Assembly (NCBI GenBank): GCA_938075455.1
Contig: CALJHN010000010.1
Span: forward strand, 1-64,000
Source: an uncultured Flavobacteriales bacterium
GTDB taxonomy: Bacteria; Bacteroidota; Bacteroidia; Flavobacteriales_D; Parvicellaceae
DNA length: 64,000 nt
Direction: 5' to 3'
Shown here piece after piece: positions 43,997 to 52,428 of this stretch. The notes below the pieces were generated by a model. It searched no databases, was not told the DNA's origin, and was given only the letters and a program-made list of their open reading frames with translations. A program made the position numbers and the translations under genes. Position 1 is the stretch's first letter, and each line of letters starts with the position of its first letter.

Positions 43997-45544
43997 TTGC
44001 TTTTAAAAAAAATAACCATAGGATCTAGAGGTAGCAATCTTGCCCTGTGGCAGGCAAATTATGTTAAAGATATATTGTCTAATCTAGGAATTGTATCTAA
44101 AATTAAAATAATTAAAACTAAGGGAGATAAAATTCAAAATTTAAGTTTTGATAAAATTGAAGGAAAAGGTTTTTTTACTAAAGAAATTGAAAATGCACTT
44201 TTAAAAAATGAGATTGATCTTGCTGTCCACTCTCTAAAAGACCTTGAAACAGAACAGCCTAAAGGACTTTGTATTGCAGCTATCCCAAAAAGAGAAAATC
44301 CAGCAGATGTTCTTTTAATTAACCCAAACTCTGTTGACGAATCAGAGATTTTAAATATTATAAAATCACCTGTTATTGGAACCTCATCAGCAAGAAGAAA
44401 AAATCAATTACTTTTATTTCGTGAGGACTCTATTATTAAAGATTTGAGAGGAAATGTTCCCACAAGAATTAATAAGTTAAGAACTAATGAATACGATGCT
44501 ATTGTCCTAGCAAAGTCAGGGCTTAACAGATTAAAAATAGATCTTTCTGAATTCTATATTCAAGAATTACCAGTAAGTTCATTTATTCCAGCTGCTGCTC
44601 AAGGAGCACTAGGTCTTCAAGTAAGAGAATCAGACAAAGACCTTAAAAAAACTCTAAATAAAATCTCCCATAAAGACAGTGAAGAGGATGTAAATTTTGA
44701 AAGAAAAATTCTAAATGGCATCAATGGAGGTTGTCATTCTCCCTTTGGAGTTTATTCTGTAAAAGACCAAAATGGAGAAAGAACATCATGGGTAAGTTAT
44801 TCAGATAAAGTAAGTGAAACTCCAGTAAGATTTATTTCCAAGTCTACCGATATTGAAACAATAGTTAGTAAAATTAACAGCAAAATAAATCCGTTTTCTA
44901 TTTGGATATCTAGATCCTTAGCTAAGGATAGTATTTTTAATAAACTGACTAAATCTTCACCAATTTCTCTAACTGCAGAATCTTTGATTGAGATGAAAAT
45001 TGTAAAAATTGACTCAATTCCCCTATGCGATTGGATTTTTATTAATTCTGCTTTTGCACTTAATTCAATAATACATCTAAAGATTGATTTAAAATCAAAA
45101 AAAATCGCTGCATTTGGAGAGTCTACGGCAAAATACATACAAAAAAATGGCTTAAAAGTTGAATTTATTGGAAAGGGGACGCCTATTAATGTTGCGCAAG
45201 GGTTTTCTTCCATCTTGAAATCTAAAGAAATAGTTTTTTTCCCATCTTCTAATAAGTCTTTAGGAACTGTTCAAGCTATTATCGATATTAGAAATAAAAT
45301 TATTGTAGAAACTTATAAGACCTTTTCAAAAGATAAACATGTTGAAAATCACGATTATTTGGTTTTTACAAGTCCAAGTAATGTTGAGGCATTTTTACTT
45401 TCCAATAAAGTTAATAAACAGAAGGTTATAAGTATTGGACCAAGCACTACAAAATCACTTAAAGATGCTGGAGTCATTAACGTAGTTGAGTCTTTTCAAA
45501 GTACCGAACTAGCTCTTGCAGATGCTGTATTTTCTTTAATTTAA
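43997..45544 (+). CDS. hemC: porphobilinogen deaminase - uroporphyrinogen III synthase fusion (HemC-HemD)
   Basis: The 515 residues start at a TTG, three bases after hemA, with the conserved KITIGSRGSNLALWQA right behind it. Residues 1-270 are a full HemC: KGDKIQNLS, GKGFFTKEIENALL, HSLKDL, GTSSARRKNQL, IVLAKSGLNRL and the dipyrromethane-cofactor cysteine C246 in GGCHSPFG. Residues about 285-515 are a weakly conserved HemD (ISRSLAKDSIF, IFINSAFALNSI, IAAFGESTAKYI, LVFTSPSNVEAFL, VISIGPSTTKSL). One chain thus catalyses both steps from porphobilinogen to uroporphyrinogen III. I see no frameshift. Fused hemCD genes are known from other phyla such as spirochaetes. Confidence 0.9.
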   Translation: MLLKKITIGSRGSNLALWQANYVKDILSNLGIVSKIKIIKTKGDKIQNLSFDKIEGKGFFTKEIENALLKNEIDLAVHSLKDLETEQPKGLCIAAIPKRENPADVLLINPNSVDESEILNIIKSPVIGTSSARRKNQLLLFREDSIIKDLRGNVPTRINKLRTNEYDAIVLAKSGLNRLKIDLSEFYIQELPVSSFIPAAAQGALGLQVRESDKDLKKTLNKISHKDSEEDVNFERKILNGINGGCHSPFGVYSVKDQNGERTSWVSYSDKVSETPVRFISKSTDIETIVSKINSKINPFSIWISRSLAKDSIFNKLTKSSPISLTAESLIEMKIVKIDSIPLCDWIFINSAFALNSIIHLKIDLKSKKIAAFGESTAKYIQKNGLKVEFIGKGTPINVAQGFSSILKSKEIVFFPSSNKSLGTVQAIIDIRNKIIVETYKTFSKDKHVENHDYLVFTSPSNVEAFLLSNKVNKQKVISIGPSTTKSLKDAGVINVVESFQSTELALADAVFSLI

Positions 45545-45549
45545 GAAGA

Positions 45550-46131
45550 ATGAATTATCTTGCTCATCTAGTTCTGTCAGGAAAAAATGAGGAAGTTATA
45601 TTTGGGAATTTTATTGCTGACGCAGTAAAAGGAAAATCCTATCTATCTTGGTCAAAAAATATTCAGAAAGGTATTTTGCTTCATCGATTTATAGACCATT
45701 ATACAGATACAAACCCCCATTATTTAGCTGGCAAAAGAAGATTCTATGAAAAGTTTCCTAAAATGGGAGGAGTTATAAACGATATTCTTTACGATTATCT
45801 TTTATGGCAATATGAGCTTAAATATAAAAACATACAATTAGACAAAGAAATAATTGGTTTTTACAGAACTTTAGATGGATTTCAAAATAAGATGCCTGAA
45901 AAGATCCTCTACATGTACCAATACATGAAAAAAGACGATTGGCTTACAAATTATCAGTACAAACATGGTATTAAGAAAGCTCTCCATGGAATCGGAAAAA
46001 GAATAAAATACTCCGATAATTTAGAAAGTTGTTTTGATATTTTAGAATCTTCAATTTTTGAATTTGAAAAAGAGTTTGAAATGTTTTATATAGAAATAAA
46101 AGAGCATACATCTTCTTTTTATGTAAATTAA
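45550..46131 (+). CDS. acyl carrier protein phosphodiesterase-like protein
   Basis: The 193-residue product resembles the AcpH family: MNYLAHLVLSGKNEEVIFGNFIADAVKGKS at the start and LHRFIDHYTDTNPHYLAGKRRF near 45-66. The family's metal-binding His/Asp pattern (HRFIDHYTD) is visible. AcpH removes 4'-phosphopantetheine from holo-ACP, but its family also includes proteins of unknown role, so I give only a family call. It starts five bases after hemC-hemD and is probably cotranscribed. It has no known functional link with haem synthesis. Confidence 0.75.
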   Translation: MNYLAHLVLSGKNEEVIFGNFIADAVKGKSYLSWSKNIQKGILLHRFIDHYTDTNPHYLAGKRRFYEKFPKMGGVINDILYDYLLWQYELKYKNIQLDKEIIGFYRTLDGFQNKMPEKILYMYQYMKKDDWLTNYQYKHGIKKALHGIGKRIKYSDNLESCFDILESSIFEFEKEFEMFYIEIKEHTSSFYVN

Positions 46132-46149
46132 TGTTTTAAAACTTTAAAA

Positions 46150-46680
46150 ATGGAAATTAAAGCCCCTTTCAATTTAAATGAATGGATTGAAAACAATCGA
46201 CATCTACTAAAACCACCCGTTGGTAATAAAAATCTATATTTTGATTCTGGAGATTATATAGTAATGATTGTTGCTGGACCAAATGCTAGAAAAGATTATC
46301 ACTACAACGAAACTGAAGAATTATTCTACCAAATTGAAGGTGATATTATTGTTAAAACTCAACAAGATGGTAAATTAGTGGAATATAAAATTAAGGAGAA
46401 TGAAATGTTCTTATTACCAGCAAAAGTTCCACACTCTCCAATAAGATCTGAAGGATCGATAGGCTTGGTTATTGAAAGAAAAAGAAGCAAAGAGCATAAA
46501 GATGGATTGATGTGGTTTTCTGATACAGCTAATGAGTTGTTGTATGAAGAATATTTTCAATTAACCAACATAGAAAAAGATTTTTTAGCAGTCTTTAAAA
46601 GGTTCTATTCCAATGAAAAATTAAGAACTTGCCCTAAAACAGGAGAAATTATGGAAGCGGATGAAAGATATATAGATTAA
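46150..46680 (+). CDS. 3-hydroxyanthranilate 3,4-dioxygenase, lacking the rubredoxin-like metal site
   Basis: A 176-residue cupin. Iron ligands H51, E57 and H95 fall at the same numbers as in the Cupriavidus (formerly Ralstonia) enzyme. R47, R99 and E110, which contact the substrate, are also in place (GPNARKDYHYNETEE; LPAKVPHSPIRSEG; LVIERKR). Bacterial enzymes usually carry a second, structural metal site with two CxxC motifs. Here those positions read SDTA (124-127) and CPKT (161-164), leaving one of four cysteines. Animal enzymes lack this site too. It opens the ring of 3-hydroxyanthranilate toward quinolinate/NAD or tryptophan catabolism. No other kynurenine-pathway gene is nearby. The stop abuts the convergent gene's stop. 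Confidence 0.93.
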   Translation: MEIKAPFNLNEWIENNRHLLKPPVGNKNLYFDSGDYIVMIVAGPNARKDYHYNETEELFYQIEGDIIVKTQQDGKLVEYKIKENEMFLLPAKVPHSPIRSEGSIGLVIERKRSKEHKDGLMWFSDTANELLYEEYFQLTNIEKDFLAVFKRFYSNEKLRTCPKTGEIMEADERYID

Positions 46681-49600
46681 TTATTCTAGTAAATTTATGT
46701 GCCCTTTTATTGAGTTAAAAGTGTTGTCAAAGTCAAAATACTCTATAACCCATATATAACTATCTATTTTACATTTATTTCCAAGATATTTTCCATCCCA
46801 AAAATTATTTATGTCAGTTGTATGGTATATTTCCTCTCCCCAACGATTGTATATCCATAACTCAAAACTTTTAATATTTTCTCCAATTATTTCAAATACA
46901 TCATTTTTTAAATCTCCATTTGGAGTAAAGGTGTTTGGCACAAAAATAGAACCCCTTATGGTTACTTCAACTGTATCTGAATTTATACATCCAATTGAAT
47001 CTACAACATTCAATATATATAATGTAGTTTGAGTAGGATTTATTTGAGGATTTAAGCAATTAAAACAAGAAAGCCAAGAGATTGACTCCCAGAAATAATT
47101 ATTTGTATTTGTAAACCCATTTAAAGATTTAGATTCACCAAGATTCATCGAGAAATCTGTCCCAGCATCAACAATAGGATAAGCAACATTTACCTCAAAA
47201 TATGCAGTATCTATTCCACAACTATCAGTAGCAATTAATGTATAATCTATATTTGATGTAGGGTTTGCATAGACTTGTTGAGTGCTGCTATTATTTAAAA
47301 AGGTGGAAGGAGACCAAGTATAGTCTGAGCCTCCATATCCAGTTAATAAAGTTGAATCTCCTAAGCAAATGGTATTGTTTCCTGTAATGGAAGCATTGTT
47401 AAGAGCGTAAACCTGAACTTGAAGGATTGCAGTATCAGATTCAACACAAGACATGGAGTCTGAAACAATAAGAGTAACATCATATATTCCTGTGTCAGCA
47501 TAATTGTGCGATGGTGAAAAAAGATTAGATGTTAAACCATCTCCAAAATCCCAACTGTATAAATTCCCACCTTCGGACTGATTGGTGAATTGAAACGAAT
47601 TGGGCAGACAAACAAACGATTGTGGAATACTAATTGAGGGAATAATATTTTCAAAAGTAAATTTAAAAACACCTAAATTACAGCTGTTGTTGTTAACTGA
47701 AGAATAGGCACCAGTGGATGTTGGGAAATCCGAATTATTAAAACAACCAGCACAAACGGCTTGGTATATTTTACCATTTTTATCAAACCTACTTGTTCCG
47801 CCATCAACATGTTCACTACTTTGGTTTCCTCCAAAATAAGTTGCGTATAAAATGGATTGAGCATTGTTGTCAAACACAGCTAAATAAAAATCACTTCCAT
47901 CAGTTGTTGACTGAAAAGCAGTTGTGGTTATAGGCATGTTGTTTGTATTTCCACTTTGATTCACAGTACCACCCCAACCCGAGGTATAAATTAACCCACA
48001 ATTAGAAACCAAAAAAGCAGAAGGGGAAATGTTAACTTGAAAATTGCCACTTCCAAATACGGTAGAGAAAATAGTTGTATCCATAGATGGGCTCAATTTA
48101 TGTATGAATTGGGTTGATGAGGTATTGGAATAAATTGAAGCTCCAACAACTGGATAGTTTCCTCCGGTTTGTCCAAACAAATAAATATTGTCTTGGTCAT
48201 CTAATTGTACAAAGTAAGCTTGATCGTAGGCACTAGTCCCTATGTAAGTACAATATTGAATGGTTCCAGAATTAATATTATATTTTGTTAAAAACCCGTC
48301 TATTCCACCTGGTGCTAAAGGGTGAATAACATTACTTGTTGTTGGTAATGTAGAGTTCTCAGTCCCACCAGTTATAAGTGGTTGGTTTTGGTGGTCCAAT
48401 TGAATGGAATAACCAGCCTCATTACCGCTTCCTCCAAAGTAGGTACTCCACTCAAGATTGGTTAACGTATTGTTAAATTTAAAAACTACAGCATCTTGAT
48501 TGCCATTATTGGAACTTTGTACAGCATTTACCATTGGAAAATCAGTTGAAGAGGTAGAGGAAGCGATCCAACAATTATCCAAACTGTCTATTATGATTTC
48601 TCCTCTATAGTCATCGGCATAATTGGCAACTAACCCAGTAAGATTTACACCATCATTTCCAGTACCGCCAATGTAAGTAGACCCAATTAAACTATTTCCT
48701 AAGCTTGTAAATTTGGTAACAAATGCATCAATTCCATTGGGGTATTCAATAATTCCTAAAAATGCCCAATTGGTTCCACCGTTAAATGTATTGTCATAAC
48801 ACCCTAAAGTTGTTGGGAAGTCGTTGGATCCTGTACTTCCAAAAACAAAAAGTTCATCATTGTCATTAACAACCAAACTGTGTGGATTTTCGTTTCCAGT
48901 TCCTCCGAGATAGGTGCTGTAAATTAAGTTTGTTCCAGTACTGTTGAATTTTGAAATGCAAATATCTGATCCAAAACTTCCTGGTCCACCAAGATAAAAA
49001 GCTTGATATGGCCCCAATGTAGTAGGGTATCCTTGTGCAAAAGAAATACTTCCCGCATATAGATTCCCACTATTGTCATAGGTTGCCGTTTGTCCCCAGT
49101 TATTAGCTGAAGATCCTGAAAATGAAGAGAAAATTAAAATAGGATCAATTATGAGTTGGTAGTTCTTATTATAACGATCAAAAATTTTGAAACTTAGTTT
49201 ATCTCCCTCAAGATGGAATGCACATTTTATAATCTTTTTTACCCCTTTAATTATTTGATAGCTTAATGGAGCTTGTTCTATTATATTTCCAACAGAAGTC
49301 TCTAAAATAAGATGACCCGATTTAATGTAAATATTTTTTAGACCTTGATAACGAATTTTAATTGAATTGGGGTTACCCCCTGGATTTACAATAAAATCAT
49401 ATTTTAATTTTCCACTATTTGAATAATAGGATAAATCAATTTTATCATAAATATTTAGATATTTTAATTTATTATAAATAGAAACATTGGACTTCCATTT
49501 AGTAGAATCAGATCCAACGAAGTAGTTGTAAAAGGCATCTATTTTTTCATTTCCAATAATTTTTAAATTTTCATTACATCCAATAAAATTACTTTCATAA

Positions 49601-49878
49601 ACATGTCCCAAAACATTTTTAAAACTAGTATCTCCATGCCTAATTGCATTTATTTTTGCTCTTTCAAAAAGATCAAACTTTACTTTGTTTTTTTCAAAAT
49701 ATATGTTTCCTGCACTATGCTCAAGCTTGAAAACGATATTTTTTTTAAACTGTCCATAGTTTGAAATAAATCTTGGTTTTTCATTTCCATAAGTTGCTAT
49801 TAGAATAAAAAAACAACCTCCAAATAGAATTAATTTATACAAGACACTATTTTTAAAAAGTTTTTTCAAATTAAACAA
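46681..49878 (-). CDS. T9SS type B (CHU_C) secreted protein with DUF7948-like, SBBP-like and PKD regions
   Basis: A 1065-residue protein starting at a TTG (49878). A hydrophobic N-terminal segment (about 13-30) acts as signal. Residues 33-250 resemble the N-terminal DUF7948-type domain (ISNYGQFKKNIVFKLEHSAGN) of T9SS proteins. Repeated SBBP-like motifs follow (LIYSTYLGGTGNENPHSLVV, WSTYFGGSGNEAGYSIQLD, YCTYIGTSAYDQAYFVQLD). A PKD domain (NLYSWDFGDGLTSNLFSPSHNY) precedes Ig-like segments. The last 90 residues are the gliding-motility-associated type B sorting domain (PNTFTPNGDLKNDVFEI ... YNRWGEEIYHTTD ... YIWVIEYFD). It is likely surface exposed, with adhesion or glycan binding probable. No enzyme motif is seen. 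Confidence 0.88.
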   Translation of the reverse strand: MFNLKKLFKNSVLYKLILFGGCFFILIATYGNEKPRFISNYGQFKKNIVFKLEHSAGNIYFEKNKVKFDLFERAKINAIRHGDTSFKNVLGHVYESNFIGCNENLKIIGNEKIDAFYNYFVGSDSTKWKSNVSIYNKLKYLNIYDKIDLSYYSNSGKLKYDFIVNPGGNPNSIKIRYQGLKNIYIKSGHLILETSVGNIIEQAPLSYQIIKGVKKIIKCAFHLEGDKLSFKIFDRYNKNYQLIIDPILIFSSFSGSSANNWGQTATYDNSGNLYAGSISFAQGYPTTLGPYQAFYLGGPGSFGSDICISKFNSTGTNLIYSTYLGGTGNENPHSLVVNDNDELFVFGSTGSNDFPTTLGCYDNTFNGGTNWAFLGIIEYPNGIDAFVTKFTSLGNSLIGSTYIGGTGNDGVNLTGLVANYADDYRGEIIIDSLDNCWIASSTSSTDFPMVNAVQSSNNGNQDAVVFKFNNTLTNLEWSTYFGGSGNEAGYSIQLDHQNQPLITGGTENSTLPTTSNVIHPLAPGGIDGFLTKYNINSGTIQYCTYIGTSAYDQAYFVQLDDQDNIYLFGQTGGNYPVVGASIYSNTSSTQFIHKLSPSMDTTIFSTVFGSGNFQVNISPSAFLVSNCGLIYTSGWGGTVNQSGNTNNMPITTTAFQSTTDGSDFYLAVFDNNAQSILYATYFGGNQSSEHVDGGTSRFDKNGKIYQAVCAGCFNNSDFPTSTGAYSSVNNNSCNLGVFKFTFENIIPSISIPQSFVCLPNSFQFTNQSEGGNLYSWDFGDGLTSNLFSPSHNYADTGIYDVTLIVSDSMSCVESDTAILQVQVYALNNASITGNNTICLGDSTLLTGYGGSDYTWSPSTFLNNSSTQQVYANPTSNIDYTLIATDSCGIDTAYFEVNVAYPIVDAGTDFSMNLGESKSLNGFTNTNNYFWESISWLSCFNCLNPQINPTQTTLYILNVVDSIGCINSDTVEVTIRGSIFVPNTFTPNGDLKNDVFEIIGENIKSFELWIYNRWGEEIYHTTDINNFWDGKYLGNKCKIDSYIWVIEYFDFDNTFNSIKGHINLLE

Positions 49879-49897
49879 CTGATTATATTTATCTTTC

Positions 49898-49905
49898 CAA
49901 ATATA
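49898..49905 (-). promoter_or_regulatory. -7 promoter-like element for the CHU_C gene
   Basis: The minus strand reads TATATTTG, matching TANNTTTG, 19 bases before the TTG start at 49878. A -33 TTG at the right distance is not evident. Confidence 0.3.
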
Positions 49906-49953
49906 AGTTAGAATAAATGAAAAATTGTATTCTTTTAAAGTTAAAACTATCTA

Positions 49954-51861
49954 ATGAGTGACCCTATAAAACACGAGTGTGGTATTGCTCTTTTAAGATT
50001 AAAAAAGCCATTACAATTTTATTTAGATAAATATGGTACGGCACTTTATGGTTTAAATAAAATGTACCTATTGATGGAGAAGCAGCATAATAGAGGGCAA
50101 GATGGTGCTGGATTGGCCAATATAAAATTTGATGTTGCCCCAGGAACAAGATATATTAGTCGATACAGAAGTGTCAAGACCCAACCCATTAAAGATATTT
50201 TTTCATACATAAATAAAAGGTTTGAGATTCTTCACAAAAATGACCCTGAAAAATTAATTGATGTTGATTATCTTAAGTCTCACGAAGCATTCACGGGGGA
50301 GCTATTCTTAGGACATTTAAGGTATGGTACTTTTGGAGGAAATAAAGTAGAAAACTGTCATCCTTTTTTAAGACAAAATAATTGGATGACTAGAAATTTG
50401 GTAGTAGCTGGAAATTTCAACCTTACTAATGTTGAAGAACTCTTTGATATTTTGGTCAATATTGGTCAGCATCCAAAAGCTGTTTCCGATGCAGTTACAA
50501 TCATTGAAAAGATTGGACATTTTCTAGACCAAGAAAACACCAAACTTTTTAGAGAATATATTAATAAAGAAATAGATAATAAAGAAATATCGACATTAAT
50601 TGCTGAGAATTTAAATATTCAAAAGATTTTAAAGAACGCTTCTTCAGATTGGGACGGAGGATATACAATGGCTGGTTTGTTTGGACATGGTGATGCTTTT
50701 GTAATTCGTGACCCAAACGGAATAAGACCAGCTTTTTGGTATGAAGATGACGAAGTTTTTGTAGTAACTTCTGAAAGACCTGTGATTCAAACAGCTTTTA
50801 ATGTCAAATGGGAAGAAATAAATGAGTTGAAACCTGGTAATGCATTGATCATTAAGAAAAATAATGTAAACAAAGAAGTGGAAATAAATTCTCCAAAAGA
50901 AATTAAAAAATGTTCATTTGAAAGAATCTATTTTTCTAGAGGAACTGATAAAGACATATACAAAGAGCGACTAAAATTAGGAAGTCTAGTAGTAGATCAA
51001 ATTTTGTCTGCTATTGATAACGATCTAGTAAATACTGTATTTTCTTTTATCCCTAATACTGCTGAAATGTCTTACTATGGTATGATTAAAGAGTTAGAAA
51101 ATCGTTTATCTGTTATGAAGAATCATCAGATAAAATCACTTGATCCTAGTTCTGATTATTATGATGAAAAACTACAGAAAATTTTATCATTTCGAACTAG
51201 AGCAGAAAAAATAATGGTGAAAGATGCCAAACTAAGAACGTTTATAACTCAAGACGATTCTAGAGACGAAATGGTAGCACATGTTTATGATATTACTTAT
51301 GGATCTTTGAGAAGAAATAAAGACACCGTAGTAATAATTGATGATTCTATAGTAAGGGGAACAACTTTGAAACAAAGTGTTATTAGAATATTAGACAGAT
51401 TAGAACCCAAAAAAATTGTTATTGTCTCATCTGCTCCTCAAATAAGGTATCCAGATTGTTATGGTATTGATATGGCTAAAATTGGAGACTTTATTGCATT
51501 TCAAGCAGCTATTGCTTTATTAAAGGATAAAGGAAAAGAAAATATTATAGATGAGATTTATCAAAAATGTAAAAAATCTGAAATTGATAATACATTAAAG
51601 GATCAAAATCACGTTCAGCTTATTTATAAATCTTTTACTGATCAAGAAATTTCTGATAAGATTTCAGTTTTGTTAAAACATGAAAATATTAATGCGGAAG
51701 TAAAAATAATTTTTCAAACTGTAGATAATTTACATGAAGCCTGTCCATTTCATAAGGGAGATTGGTATTTCACTGGAAATTATCCAACACCTGGTGGAAA
51801 TAAGGTAGTTAATAGGTCATTTATAAATTATGTTGAGGGAATTAACAAGAGAGCTTATTAA
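49954..51861 (+). CDS. purF: amidophosphoribosyltransferase
   Basis: A 635-residue class II glutamine amidotransferase/PRTase that catalyses the first step of de novo purine synthesis. The catalytic Cys is C9 (HECGIALL), so the N-terminal eight residues must be removed as a propeptide. NRGQDGAGLANI, FLGHLRYGTFGG and the PRPP loop VVIIDDSIVRGTT are present. It is longer than E. coli PurF (505) because of inserted segments, a form common in Bacteroidota. The enzyme is cytoplasmic. It has no purine-gene neighbours here. A 66-base gap separates it from the convergent DUF2480 gene. Confidence 0.94.
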   Translation: MSDPIKHECGIALLRLKKPLQFYLDKYGTALYGLNKMYLLMEKQHNRGQDGAGLANIKFDVAPGTRYISRYRSVKTQPIKDIFSYINKRFEILHKNDPEKLIDVDYLKSHEAFTGELFLGHLRYGTFGGNKVENCHPFLRQNNWMTRNLVVAGNFNLTNVEELFDILVNIGQHPKAVSDAVTIIEKIGHFLDQENTKLFREYINKEIDNKEISTLIAENLNIQKILKNASSDWDGGYTMAGLFGHGDAFVIRDPNGIRPAFWYEDDEVFVVTSERPVIQTAFNVKWEEINELKPGNALIIKKNNVNKEVEINSPKEIKKCSFERIYFSRGTDKDIYKERLKLGSLVVDQILSAIDNDLVNTVFSFIPNTAEMSYYGMIKELENRLSVMKNHQIKSLDPSSDYYDEKLQKILSFRTRAEKIMVKDAKLRTFITQDDSRDEMVAHVYDITYGSLRRNKDTVVIIDDSIVRGTTLKQSVIRILDRLEPKKIVIVSSAPQIRYPDCYGIDMAKIGDFIAFQAAIALLKDKGKENIIDEIYQKCKKSEIDNTLKDQNHVQLIYKSFTDQEISDKISVLLKHENINAEVKIIFQTVDNLHEACPFHKGDWYFTGNYPTPGGNKVVNRSFINYVEGINKRAY

Positions 51862-51927
51862 TTCTTTATGTCAAAAATTAGTCACTTAAAAAATATGTGC
51901 TAAGTTGAATTTAAATTATGATATATA

Positions 51928-52428
51928 TTAAGCCTTGAATATTGGCACATTAGAACATGCTTCTCCAAACATCAAGGAATTAACATATCCCATCAATTTA
52001 TTGCTTAATTGTATATAGCTATCTTCTGGAATATATATATCGGTACATCCTTTAAGTAGAACTCTTTTATTTTCTAATGGCTTTATATCAAAATTTTCAA
52101 TATTTAGATGAAAAATCTTTTTTTCAAGCTCTTTTTCATTACCAAATATTACAATTGAGGCATAAGGACTTAGATATTTGGTTAAAAGCATATAGGCCCA
52201 AACTGGAATTATTGTATCAGTAGAACAATGTAAAGCAACAAATGTATCTTTATATTGCTCCCAATTCACGGCTTTTAAATGCTCTCTAAATTTTTTTTCT
52301 TTAAGGATCATTTCTTCAAATAGCCAGTTTTTAATGTCTATAATTCTCCTGTTCTGAGACCCCTTGAATGTTTTCATGTCCAGAGTTATTAGACCACTTT
52401 TGGCAACTTTATTTATTATCTCGCTCAA
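51928..52428 (-). CDS. DUF2480 family protein
   Basis: The 166-residue protein fits the Bacteroidota-specific DUF2480 family: EIINKVAKSGLITLDM at the start, FDI-like 'IIDIKNWLFEEMILKEKKFREHLK', 'WEQYKDTFVALHCSTDTIIPVWAYMLL' and a conserved 'KGC'. No function is established. The start is a TTG that overlaps the stop of the HMG-CoA synthase-like gene (TTGA), so the two are translationally coupled. It ends a four-gene operon with sufE and a DUF59 protein. Linkage with Fe-S assembly is seen in other Bacteroidota and is the only hint of role. C99 or C125 could be ligands, which is untested. Confidence 0.85.
   Translation of the reverse strand: MSEIINKVAKSGLITLDMKTFKGSQNRRIIDIKNWLFEEMILKEKKFREHLKAVNWEQYKDTFVALHCSTDTIIPVWAYMLLTKYLSPYASIVIFGNEKELEKKIFHLNIENFDIKPLENKRVLLKGCTDIYIPEDSYIQLSNKLMGYVNSLMFGEACSNVPIFKA

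Noticed and set aside
44797-45213. Antisense open frame of 138 codons inside hemC-hemD.
   Set aside because: It is a shadow of the well-supported HemC-HemD frame and encodes no recognisable protein.
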